Origin: Acidobacteriota bacterium
GTDB taxonomy: Bacteria > Acidobacteriota > Vicinamibacteria > Vicinamibacterales > UBA2999
DNA: 45,679 bases
Direction: 5' to 3'
Assembly: GCA_020851565.1 (NCBI GenBank)
Contig: JADZCN010000047.1
Coordinates: 1 to 45,679 of the forward strand
Below are positions 32,868 to 41,038 of the stretch, one piece after another. Under the pieces are notes generated by a model. It made no database searches, was not told the DNA's origin, and was given only the letters and a program-made list of their open reading frames with translations. Both the position numbers and the translations under genes were made by a program. Each line of letters starts with the position of its first letter. Position 1 is the stretch's first letter.

Positions 32868-33241
32868 CGGCACCAGAATCGCTCTCTCGCCGCGAGCGGC
32901 AGATCATGGACGTCCTCTACGCGCGCGGCTCGGCGACCGCCGCCGAGGTGCGAGAAGCGCTGCCCGACCCGCCCAGTTACTCCGCCGTCCGCGCGTTGCT
33001 CAGGATTCTCGAGGAGAAAGGGCACGTCCGGCACAACCAGGACGGCCCGCGGTACGTCTACCTCCCACAAGTGTCCCGCGAACGCGCCCGCAAGTCGGCA
33101 CTGAGGCGCCTGGTGTCCACATTCTTCGAGGGATCCGCGGCACAAGCCGCCGCGGCGCTCATCGGAACCGAGCGGCTGTCGAAGGCCGACCTCGAACGCC
33201 TGTCCTCGATCATCGAAAAGGCCCGACGAGGTGAGGAATGA
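32864..33241 (+). CDS. BlaI/MecI-family transcriptional repressor
   Basis: A 125-residue winged-helix repressor. LSRRERQIMDVLYARGSATAAEVREAL (7-33) and YSAVRALLRILEEKGHVRHNQDGPRYVY (39-66) are the family core; the C-terminal helix (about 75-125) is the dimer region cleaved by M56 proteases in known systems. In beta-lactam-induced systems BlaR1 cuts BlaI to release the operon. Here the next gene is a BlaR1-type protease, overlapping by ATGA, so the repressor/protease pair is intact. The palindrome at 32090-32105 is a candidate operator. There is no beta-lactamase gene nearby. Confidence 0.9.
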   Translation: MTAPESLSRRERQIMDVLYARGSATAAEVREALPDPPSYSAVRALLRILEEKGHVRHNQDGPRYVYLPQVSRERARKSALRRLVSTFFEGSAAQAAAALIGTERLSKADLERLSSIIEKARRGEE

Positions 33242-34695
33242 CCGTCGAGCTCGCCCTGAAGGCGGCCGCAGTGCTCGGCGGCGGGTTCGTCGCAGCCCGC
33301 GCGCTCGGCGCCGCGTCCGCGGCCACGCGCCACGCGACGTGGCGCCTGACGTTCGTCGCCGTGCTGCCGCTCCCGCTCGTCGCGCTGCTATCGCCTCGCT
33401 GGACCTTCATGGATCGCACGTTCGCCGAGCCCTCTGCGGCCTGGTTGCAGGCCGCGGTGGGTGACGCCTTCACGCCGGGCGACCGCGACCGGGCAGGGAA
33501 AGACGCGCAGGCGGCGCCCGCGCCCGCATTTGCCTCGGTCGGCGGCCCGTCCCTGGCCCCCGCCGGGGTCATGACGCTCGCCTGGCTCATTGGGGCGGCT
33601 GGTGTGAGCGCCTTTTACCTTCTGGGTTACCTCCGCCTCTGGCACCTGCGCCGCCGCTCGCGGCCGGCGCCCATGGCCTGGTCCTCGTCGGCCCACCGAC
33701 TTGCGGTGAAGGTGGGCCTGCCTTCGCCGCCCACCGTCCGCGTCACGCCGCTCGTGCCGGGTCCCCTCGTGTGCGGGCTGGTGCACACGACGCTGCTCAT
33801 TCCTCGCGACGCGGTCGGTTGGCCAGACGCGCGGCGTGACGCCGTCCTCATCCACGAGCTGGCACACGTGCGCCGTCGCGACGTGCAGGCCCAGCTCATC
33901 GCTCAGGCGGTCTGCGCCCTGCACTGGTTCAACCCGCTCGCGTGGATGGCCGCGCGGCACCTTCGCCGTGAGCGAGAGTTCGCATGTGACGATGCGGTGC
34001 TGGCGGCGGGCGTGCCTCCGGCCTGGTATGCGAGGGAGCTGTTGACCATCGCCTCTGAAGCGCTGGGCCAGCGCGCACCGGCGCCTGCCCTCTCGATGGC
34101 CCGGCCATCCGAGATGGAGGGGCGACTGCTGGCGATGCTGGCGGACCGCCCGCGACGAATGGGGTTGATGGCACGCACGGCCGTTCCGGTGCTCGTCTTC
34201 GTGTCCAGCATCGTGGTGGCTGGCGCCTCCACTTCGGCGCCCTCCGCGGTTGCGGCGGACGCGGCGGTGGAACCCACCCAGCCGTCGCCCCTCTGGATTG
34301 TCGCCCCTCCCGGGGACGAGGATCGGGCTCTCGTGGACGAGCGCGCGGCCGAAGCCACCTCCGCGTCCGACGCGGCGCGGCGCGAACGCGCCACGCTGGC
34401 GCTCGCCTTCACGGCGGGGGACACCGTGATCCCCGCGCTCCTGGCCGCGCTCCGGGATCACGACAGCCACGTCCGCGAGAAGGCGGCCATCGGCCTGGCG
34501 TGGCGGCGCGATCCGCGCATCGTCCCCGCGCTGCTCGAGGCCTTGGCCGACGCCGATCCGCACGTGCGGGAGAAGGCCCTTGTGGCCCTGGCATTCTCGG
34601 GTGATGCCCGCGCGAACGATGTCATCGAGCGCGCGCGGAAGGACCCGGATGGTCACGTCCGCGATAAGGCGATGACACTCTCGAGGCTTCGATGA
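33238..34695 (+). CDS. M56 (BlaR1-like) membrane protease with HEAT repeats
   Basis: A 485-residue membrane protein. Hydrophobic helices near 36-54 and 111-130 precede the M56 domain, with HELAH (206-210) and Glu247 in REREFACDDAVL as zinc ligands, and another helix near 313-330. Instead of the penicillin-binding sensor of BlaR1, the external C-terminus (about 380-485) holds three HEAT-like repeats, marked by VIPALLAALRDHDSHVREKAA, IVPALLEALADADPHVREKAL and a third VIERARKDPDGHVRDKAM. So it probably senses a protein partner or another ligand and cleaves the BlaI-type repressor. Start and stop both overlap neighbours by four bases. Confidence 0.88.
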   Translation: MTVELALKAAAVLGGGFVAARALGAASAATRHATWRLTFVAVLPLPLVALLSPRWTFMDRTFAEPSAAWLQAAVGDAFTPGDRDRAGKDAQAAPAPAFASVGGPSLAPAGVMTLAWLIGAAGVSAFYLLGYLRLWHLRRRSRPAPMAWSSSAHRLAVKVGLPSPPTVRVTPLVPGPLVCGLVHTTLLIPRDAVGWPDARRDAVLIHELAHVRRRDVQAQLIAQAVCALHWFNPLAWMAARHLRREREFACDDAVLAAGVPPAWYARELLTIASEALGQRAPAPALSMARPSEMEGRLLAMLADRPRRMGLMARTAVPVLVFVSSIVVAGASTSAPSAVAADAAVEPTQPSPLWIVAPPGDEDRALVDERAAEATSASDAARRERATLALAFTAGDTVIPALLAALRDHDSHVREKAAIGLAWRRDPRIVPALLEALADADPHVREKALVALAFSGDARANDVIERARKDPDGHVRDKAMTLSRLR

Positions 34696-36158
34696 TGCGG
34701 CGGGTGGCGCAGGCCGTCGGCGTCCTCCTCGCCATCGCGAGCGCGTCACCGGACGCAGGGACTGGCCAGGCGCCCTCGCTGGCAGCGTGCACGGTGGACG
34801 GTGTCGCCGGCGCCGCGCGCTGTGGCGTCTACGAGGTGCCCGAAGACCGCAGCAGGACAGCAAGCCGCCGCATCCCCCTCAACGTCATCATCCTCCCGGC
34901 GACCGGCGCGTCGCGGAGGCCCGATCCGCTCGTTTTCCTGCAGGGTGGCCCGGGCGATGCCCCGTCGTTCAACGCACGCTTCTACAGCCGCGTCTTCGCT
35001 CGCATCCGGGAGGCGCGCGACCTCGTCCTCGTGGACTTGCGGGGCACGGGCCGCTCGGCAGCGCTCGCGTGCCCGGAGCTCGGAGTGCCGGATGTCTCAT
35101 CGGGGGTCTTCGACGAGCACCTGCTCAGCCTGCCTGCCGTTCGCGCCTGCCGGGCCCGCCTCGAACAGCGTGCGGATCTGCGCCTCTACACGACCGATCG
35201 GGCAGTAGACGACCTCGACGAGGTTTTGCGCGCGATGGGGTACGACCAGGTCAATCTCTATGGCACGTCGTACGGCTCGCGGGTCGCCCAGGTGTTCATG
35301 CAGCGCCATCCATCCCGTCTGCGCACGGTCTCGATGAAGGGGATCGTCCCACCCTCGATGGCCATGCCGGCAACGCATGCCCAGGCGGGTGACGCCCGGT
35401 GGCGGGCACTCGTGGCGAACTGCGCCGCGGACCCGAGGTGTGCCAACGTCTATCCCACACTCACTGCCGACCTCGAGGCCATCCTGCACCGGCTGGAACG
35501 GGAAACTCCGACGCTGGCGGCTCCCCCGAACGGTGACCGGCGAGGAGTTCGCGTCACGATTACGCGCGGCCTGTTCGGCGAGGCTTTCCGGAACCTGCTG
35601 TACACGCCGCAGGCCGCCGCGCGGGTCCCTCGCCTGCTCCGGCGGCTGGCCGGGGGCGATGACCCCGCCCTTGCGGAAATGGCCCTGGAGAGCCGGACAG
35701 CGCTCGGGGGCGAGCGCCTGGCGGCGGGCTTCTTCCTGTCGGTCACCTGTGCGGAGGACGTCCCATACCTGCCCGGCGATGCCGAAACGGCCAGCGCGAA
35801 CACCTTCGGCAGGGACTACCGCCTGCGCGAGCAACGCGCCGCGTGCGAGGCCTGGCCGCGCGGCACGGTTCCCCCGGAGCACGGGCGGCCGACGCGCTCG
35901 TCCATCCCGACGCTGATGTTCTCGGGTGCCTTGGATCCGGTAACGCCGCCCTCTGGCGGTGACGAGGTGCTCGGCGGCCTCAGCCGGGGCCGGCACGTGG
36001 TCCTCGTCAACAACGGTCACCCAATCGGCAATGCCGAGGCGTGCGTGAGCAGTCTCATGACCGCGTTCATCGAGCGGGCGGCGGCGGCGGAAGTCGACGC
36101 CTCCTGCGCAGGGGCGATCGCTCCGGTGCCATTCGACGTGACAGGGGACCAGCCATGA
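34692..36158 (+). CDS. Exported TAP-like alpha/beta hydrolase
   Basis: A 488-residue alpha/beta hydrolase of the tripeptidyl/proline-iminopeptidase-like group. FLQGGPGDAPS (82-92) forms the oxyanion strand, YGTSYGSR (190-197) holds the nucleophile Ser193, FSGALDPVTPP and NNGHPIGNAEACV supply the Asp and His. Several paired cysteines (for example NCAADPRC) and an N-terminal hydrophobic stretch (about 4-18) suggest export, although the signal is short. It would cleave short peptides, esters or amides. It belongs to the BlaI/M56 unit: its ATG overlaps the M56 stop and its stop overlaps the permease start. Confidence 0.85.
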   Translation: MMRRVAQAVGVLLAIASASPDAGTGQAPSLAACTVDGVAGAARCGVYEVPEDRSRTASRRIPLNVIILPATGASRRPDPLVFLQGGPGDAPSFNARFYSRVFARIREARDLVLVDLRGTGRSAALACPELGVPDVSSGVFDEHLLSLPAVRACRARLEQRADLRLYTTDRAVDDLDEVLRAMGYDQVNLYGTSYGSRVAQVFMQRHPSRLRTVSMKGIVPPSMAMPATHAQAGDARWRALVANCAADPRCANVYPTLTADLEAILHRLERETPTLAAPPNGDRRGVRVTITRGLFGEAFRNLLYTPQAAARVPRLLRRLAGGDDPALAEMALESRTALGGERLAAGFFLSVTCAEDVPYLPGDAETASANTFGRDYRLREQRAACEAWPRGTVPPEHGRPTRSSIPTLMFSGALDPVTPPSGGDEVLGGLSRGRHVVLVNNGHPIGNAEACVSSLMTAFIERAAAAEVDASCAGAIAPVPFDVTGDQP

Positions 36159-38566
36159 CCTTCTCCAGCGATCTTCGCTACGCCCTGCGCCTGCTCGGCC
36201 GCGCGCCCGTCTTCACGGTCAGCACCATCCTCGTCGTCGCGCTCGGCATCGGCGCCACGACCGCGGTCTTCAGCCTCGTCTACGCGCTGCTCTTGAAGCC
36301 CCTGCCCTACGCCAACGCCGACCGGCTCGTCGTGGTCTGGGAGCACAACGTCGTTCGGAACCGGCCGACCAACGTGATCAACGCAGGGAACTTCCTGGCC
36401 TGGAAGGAACGCAACCGGACGTTCGAGGACATGGCGATCTTCTCGCCGATGCGCGTGAACCTGACCGGCAGCGGAGAGCCAGAGGAGCTCGACGCGATGG
36501 TCGTGTCGGCCAACCTCCTGTCGATGGTGGGGGCGCAGCCGATCATCGGCCGGGTTTTCTCCACCGGCGAGGACACGGACGGCGCAGCGCCGGTGGCCAT
36601 CATCAGCGACGGCCTCTGGGCGCGACGCTTCGGCAGGCGCACGGACATCCTCGGACAATCGGTGACCCTGTCGGATCGGCAGGCAACAATCGTCGGGGTC
36701 CTGCCTTCGACGTTCGAGCTTCTCGGGCAGCGAGCCGACGTCTGGCGCCCCTTGATCCTGGCCCCCGCCCAGCGGGCGTTCCGGGGGCGAGGCTTCCTCG
36801 CGCTGGGCCTGCTCGCCCCCGGCGTGACCGGCGACCAGGCACAGGCCGACATGGCGGGCGTAGCCGAAGGCCTGGTGCGCGAGCAGCCGGACTTCAACTC
36901 GGGGTGGACGGTGAACGTCGTCCCGCTGCGCACGCAGCTCACCTCCGACATCCGTCCGGCGCTCTATGTGCTGATGGGTGCGGTCGTCGCTGTGCTCTTG
37001 ATCGTGTGCGCGAACCTGGCCAACCTCCTGCTCGCCCGGGCCACGACGCGCGCACGCGAGATGGCCGTGCGGGCCGCGCTCGGCGCCGGCGCGGCGCGCC
37101 TATCGCGGCAGTTGCTGACGGAAGTGGCCGTCCTCATCCTGGCCGGAGGTGGGGCGGGATTGCTCCTCGCCTCGTGGCTGCAGTCGCTCATCGTCAGGAC
37201 CGCGCGCGCGCAGGCGCCGGTGCCGCTCCTCGGGGAAGTCGCCCTCGACGGTGTCGTCGTCGGATTTGCGGCGGGCGCCACGGCGGTGACGGCCCTGCTC
37301 TGCGCCCTGGCACCGGTCTGGACGCTGCGCGGCGCCTCGCTGGTGACCGCGCTCCGGGACGGCGGGCGAGGCACGACCGAGGCCGCTCACGGCCGGCTGC
37401 GCGCGGGCCTGGTCGTCGCCGAGGTGACGCTGGCGGTGGCCCTGCTCGCCGGGGCCGGGCTGCTCGTGCGCAGCGTGCTGGCGTTGCAGAACGTGGACCC
37501 CGGTTTCGATCCCTCACGCGTGCTCACGATGCAAGTGATTCTCTCGGCCACCTCCCAGGACGACGCGCCGCGCGTGGCGCGCTTTCACCAGGAAGCGGTC
37601 GATCGCCTGCGCACCATCCCCGGGGTGAGGCAAGCCGCCGGCACGGTATTCCTGCCCCTCGCGGGGCTGGGCTCGGCCACGTCATTCTGGATGGCTGACC
37701 GCCCCGAGCCCGCCGCGGCCGACCGCCCGGTGGCCGAGATCAGGCCCGTCACGCCCGGCTATTTCGAGACGATGGGCATCACCAGGCTCGCAGGGCGCGA
37801 CTTCGATGCGGGGGACACGCCTGACCGCCCGCTGGTGGCCGTCGTGAACGAGACGTTCGCGCGCCGGTTCTCGTCCGGAGAGAATCCCATCGGCCGTCGG
37901 CTCACTTACTCCTGGGACAAGCCGACGACGGTCGAGATCGTCGGCGTTGTCGGGGACGTGCGGTTGACCACGCTCGATGGCGAAGTGCGCGCCACGGTGT
38001 ACCTCCCCAACGCGCAGCGCACCATCCCGATGATGACCTATGCCCTGCGGACCGATGGCGACCCGTTGTCGGTTGCCGGGGCGGCCATTGCGGCGGTTCG
38101 GGCCCTCGCCCCCAACCAGCCGGTGTCACGCGTGCGATCGCTGGAGGAGGTCGTGGGCCAATCGCTCGCGCGGCCGCGCATCGCTTCCAACGCGCTTCTG
38201 GCCTTCGCCGCCGTCGCCTTGCTGCTGGCCGCGATCGGCGTCTACGGGGTCATCGCGTACAGCGTGTCGCAGCGCTGGGCCGAGTTCGGCGTACGGCTCG
38301 CGCTGGGCGCGTCGCCAGGCGCCATCCGCAGGATGGTCGTTCGCCGGGGACTCGCACTGGTTCTGCTGGGCCTCGCGCTCGGGCTCGCCGCGGCCTTCCC
38401 GCTGTCGCGCGCGCTGGAGTCGCAGCTCTTCGGGGTGCGGCCCTTCGACTGGCCGACCTACGCTGTGGTGGCGGCGGTCATGGCATCGGTGGGCCTGGCC
38501 GCCAGCTGGATTCCCGCGCTCCGCGCCACGCGCGTGGATCCCGTCGCCGCGCTCCGGGCCGACTAG
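36155..38566 (+). CDS. ADOP-family duplicated permease (MacB/FtsX type)
   Basis: An 803-residue permease. The first half begins MTFSSDLRYALRLLGRAPVFTVSTILVVALGIGATTAVF, the family signature, followed by a MacB-like periplasmic domain and three further helices ending near 420. The second half repeats the plan: helix near 430-450, periplasmic domain, and a final FtsX block with WAEFGVRLALGASPGAIRRMVVRRG. Single-chain duplicated permeases without their own ATPase are the acidobacterial orphan permease (ADOP) family, expanded in that phylum; their substrates are unknown. ATG 36155 overlaps the hydrolase stop; the upstream reading from 36041 is antisense-free but redundant. It ends the coupled operon, 17 bp before the amidase. 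Confidence 0.92.
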   Translation: MTFSSDLRYALRLLGRAPVFTVSTILVVALGIGATTAVFSLVYALLLKPLPYANADRLVVVWEHNVVRNRPTNVINAGNFLAWKERNRTFEDMAIFSPMRVNLTGSGEPEELDAMVVSANLLSMVGAQPIIGRVFSTGEDTDGAAPVAIISDGLWARRFGRRTDILGQSVTLSDRQATIVGVLPSTFELLGQRADVWRPLILAPAQRAFRGRGFLALGLLAPGVTGDQAQADMAGVAEGLVREQPDFNSGWTVNVVPLRTQLTSDIRPALYVLMGAVVAVLLIVCANLANLLLARATTRAREMAVRAALGAGAARLSRQLLTEVAVLILAGGGAGLLLASWLQSLIVRTARAQAPVPLLGEVALDGVVVGFAAGATAVTALLCALAPVWTLRGASLVTALRDGGRGTTEAAHGRLRAGLVVAEVTLAVALLAGAGLLVRSVLALQNVDPGFDPSRVLTMQVILSATSQDDAPRVARFHQEAVDRLRTIPGVRQAAGTVFLPLAGLGSATSFWMADRPEPAAADRPVAEIRPVTPGYFETMGITRLAGRDFDAGDTPDRPLVAVVNETFARRFSSGENPIGRRLTYSWDKPTTVEIVGVVGDVRLTTLDGEVRATVYLPNAQRTIPMMTYALRTDGDPLSVAGAAIAAVRALAPNQPVSRVRSLEEVVGQSLARPRIASNALLAFAAVALLLAAIGVYGVIAYSVSQRWAEFGVRLALGASPGAIRRMVVRRGLALVLLGLALGLAAAFPLSRALESQLFGVRPFDWPTYAVVAAVMASVGLAASWIPALRATRVDPVAALRAD

Positions 38567-38583
38567 ACGTTATCATCCGGCGC

Positions 38584-40341
38584 ATGGCCTCCACGGATCG
38601 CCCGCGGCGGGGACGCCGCGCATTCCTCAAGCAGCTGCCTGGTGCGGTCGCCGCCGGCCTTGCGGCACCCGCGCTGGCCGAGGGCGGCGCGCCTGCGCAG
38701 CCAGCCGTCGCTTCCGACCCGGCGGCCGTCACGGCGGACATGCTGGGCTCCGCGCAGCAGGTGAGCGGCCTGTCCCTGCCACCGACCGAGCTCGAGCAGG
38801 CGCGACCTCTAGTCGAGCGCAATCGCGCGAACATCGCCCTGCTGCGGGCGGTCGCGGTACCGTCAGAGACCGAGCCCGCATTCTCGTTCAGGCCGAGCGG
38901 AGGCGCATCGGGGAGCGGCGCCACCATCCCGGCGCCGGCCGTGGACCTGCCGGAGCTCACGACGCCGGCGCCCGCGCGGCCGGCGCGCCTGGAGGAGCTT
39001 GCCTTCGCGCCGGTCACGACGCTGGCGGCGCTGGTGCGGGAACGCCGCGTGTCGTCGGTCGAGCTCACCCGGATGTACCTCGATCGCCTGAAGCACCACG
39101 ACCCGGTGCTGAACTGCGTCGTCACGCTCATGGAATCGCAGGCGCTGGCCGAGGCCGAGTCCGCGGACCGGGAGATGGCGGCCGGACGCTACCGGGGGCC
39201 GCTGCACGGCATCCCCTACGGCATCAAGGACCTGTTCGCGACGAAGGGCGTCCCCACCACGTGGGGCGCGCAGCCCTACGCGTCGCAGGTGTTCGACTAC
39301 GACGCCACCGTTGTCACGCGCCTGCGCGAGGCCGGCGCGGTGCTCATGGCCAAGCTGTCCACGGGCGAGCTCGCCGTCGGCGACCTGTGGTTCCGTGCGC
39401 GCACGCGTAACCCATGGAACCCCGAGAAGGGATCGAGCGGTTCCTCTGCGGGGCCAGCCTCGGCGGCCGCGGCAGGGCTCGTGGGATTCGCCGTGGGCAC
39501 CGAGACCGGCGGATCGATCATTTCACCCGCGGCGACGTGCGGTGTCGTGGGGCTGCGCCCGACGTACGGGCGCGTTCCACGCACGGGCTGCATGACGCTT
39601 CGCTGGACGCTGGACAAGGCGGGGCCCATCACACGGTCCATCGCCGACGCGGCGCTCGTGCTGCAGGCGCTGGCGGGACCCGACGGGCACGACGACACGG
39701 TCGGCAGCGAGCCGTTCTCCTGGAACGGATCGCGCGAGGTGAGGGGCCTGCGCATCGGGGTGGTGACAGGCGAGTTCGATGGGCCGCCGGATGACGCGTC
39801 GGCCGAGGAACGCCAGGCGTGGCCCCTGCGCAAGGCACACCTCGACGCGGCGCTCGCCGTCTACCGCAAGGGGGGCGCGACCTTCGTGCCCGTCTCGCTG
39901 CCGGATCTCCCCGCCGCGGCCGTCTATGCCATCCTCAACGCCGAGGCCGGCGCGATGTTCGACGAGTTGCTGCGGAGTGGCGGCATCAACGAGCTGATCG
40001 ACAAGGGGACCAACGGCCGCGCCAACCAGCTGCGGGCGGCACGATTCATTCCCGCGGTGGACTACATCCGCGCGCAGCGCGTGCGGAGGCTCCTCTCCGG
40101 GCGGATGAACGCCCTTTTCGACGGCATCGACGCCTTCCTGGCGCCTTCGTCGTCGACCAGCGTGACGATGACGAACCTGACGGGGCACCCTGCCGCGGTG
40201 GTTCCCGCCGGCCTGGTGGACGGCCTTCCGATGGCGCTGATGGTGACCGGCCCACTGTGGCGCGAGGACCTGGTGCTGCGGATTGCCGGCGCGTTCGAGT
40301 CGGCGACCGACTGGCACGAGCGCCATCCAGCGCTCGGGTGA
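38584..40341 (+). CDS. Tat-exported amidase-signature enzyme
   Basis: A 585-residue amidase. It begins with a twin-arginine signal (GRRAFLKQL, 10-18), so it is exported folded. The catalytic domain starts near 145 after an unusual Ala/Pro-rich N-terminal region. The Ser-cisSer-Lys triad is complete: Lys215 in PYGIKDLFATKG, Ser287 in GSSGSSAG and Ser311 in TETGGSIISPA; GLRPTYGRVPRTG follows. It should hydrolyse an amide in the periplasm, substrate unknown. It starts 17 bp after the ADOP permease and is probably read with that operon, which then carries two exported hydrolases beside a membrane protease and a permease. Confidence 0.9.
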   Translation: MASTDRPRRGRRAFLKQLPGAVAAGLAAPALAEGGAPAQPAVASDPAAVTADMLGSAQQVSGLSLPPTELEQARPLVERNRANIALLRAVAVPSETEPAFSFRPSGGASGSGATIPAPAVDLPELTTPAPARPARLEELAFAPVTTLAALVRERRVSSVELTRMYLDRLKHHDPVLNCVVTLMESQALAEAESADREMAAGRYRGPLHGIPYGIKDLFATKGVPTTWGAQPYASQVFDYDATVVTRLREAGAVLMAKLSTGELAVGDLWFRARTRNPWNPEKGSSGSSAGPASAAAAGLVGFAVGTETGGSIISPAATCGVVGLRPTYGRVPRTGCMTLRWTLDKAGPITRSIADAALVLQALAGPDGHDDTVGSEPFSWNGSREVRGLRIGVVTGEFDGPPDDASAEERQAWPLRKAHLDAALAVYRKGGATFVPVSLPDLPAAAVYAILNAEAGAMFDELLRSGGINELIDKGTNGRANQLRAARFIPAVDYIRAQRVRRLLSGRMNALFDGIDAFLAPSSSTSVTMTNLTGHPAAVVPAGLVDGLPMALMVTGPLWREDLVLRIAGAFESATDWHERHPALG

Positions 40342-40419
40342 GCGCCGCGTGCACGGGGGGCGCCGCCAGGGTGCTGGTTTGCGGTCTGCCTCCTGCCTTC
40401 AGGCAGCCTCTCCAGCCCG

Positions 40420-41013
40420 CTACGCCGCGTGCACGACCGTGCGCACGCTCCGGTGATCCCGGACGATCTCGGCCGGCAGGTGCTTGGCGAGGTAGACCTT
40501 CGACTCGCTGTTGTCGTCGGCGTTCCGCTCGAACTTCACGACGTTGAACTGCAGCTGCGCCAGCACGGCGCGCATGTCGTGATAGCGGTTCTTCGTCTTG
40601 ACGACGATCTCCTCGAAGCCGCTGGCGAGGGCCCAGGCCTCGGACTCCTCGCTGAGGGCACGGAAGTGGCCCTGGCCGCGCCAGTCCCGGCGCGTGGCGC
40701 CGATCCAGGAATAGAGGACGCGGCGCCCGTCGAACTCCACGTGGCCGCGGAGCCGCTCCACCAGGTCGCGCAGCTTCGGGATGGACTCCTCCGCCCTGAT
40801 TTCGTGAACGACCTTGTAGGAAACCGGCACGAGCGACCCGGGATCGTCGGGCAGCGGCGCCTCGGCCATCAGGATCAGCGATTCGCGATCGGACAGGCGA
40901 GCGAGGATCTCCGCGGCCGTCTTCCTCCGCGGGAACTCGCCGAAGTACTCCTCGATGTACTGAATCTCCAGCGCGCCGCTCTCGAGGGAATACTGCTTGA
41001 TGAGGTACTCCAC
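40420..41013 (-). CDS. GNAT-family N-acetyltransferase
   Basis: A 197-residue protein of the GNAT fold. VPVSYKVVHEIRAEE (about 62-76) and YSWIGATRRDWRGQGHFRALSEESEAWALASGFEEIVVKT (about 100-140) are the core; RRDWRGQGHFRAL is the acetyl-CoA-binding R/Q-x-x-G-x-G/A turn. The final segment (MRAVLAQLQFNVVKFE) matches the strand that follows in the family. Substrate unknown. The GTG start at 41013 follows GGGAG at good spacing. It lies 25 bp after the fhs stop and is probably cotranscribed with it; it converges on the amidase gene. Confidence 0.8.
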   Translation of the reverse strand: MEYLIKQYSLESGALEIQYIEEYFGEFPRRKTAAEILARLSDRESLILMAEAPLPDDPGSLVPVSYKVVHEIRAEESIPKLRDLVERLRGHVEFDGRRVLYSWIGATRRDWRGQGHFRALSEESEAWALASGFEEIVVKTKNRYHDMRAVLAQLQFNVVKFERNADDNSESKVYLAKHLPAEIVRDHRSVRTVVHAA

Positions 41014-41038
41014 GCCTGCTCCCAGCCCGCGATTATAG

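Noticed and set aside
40344..40435. 12-bp direct repeat GCCGCGTGCACG (40344-40355 and 40424-40435) and a small CTGCCT/AGGCAG hairpin
   Set aside because: It is short, lies between convergent genes, lacks target-site or integrase signs and has no U-tract; I see no support for an attachment site or terminator.
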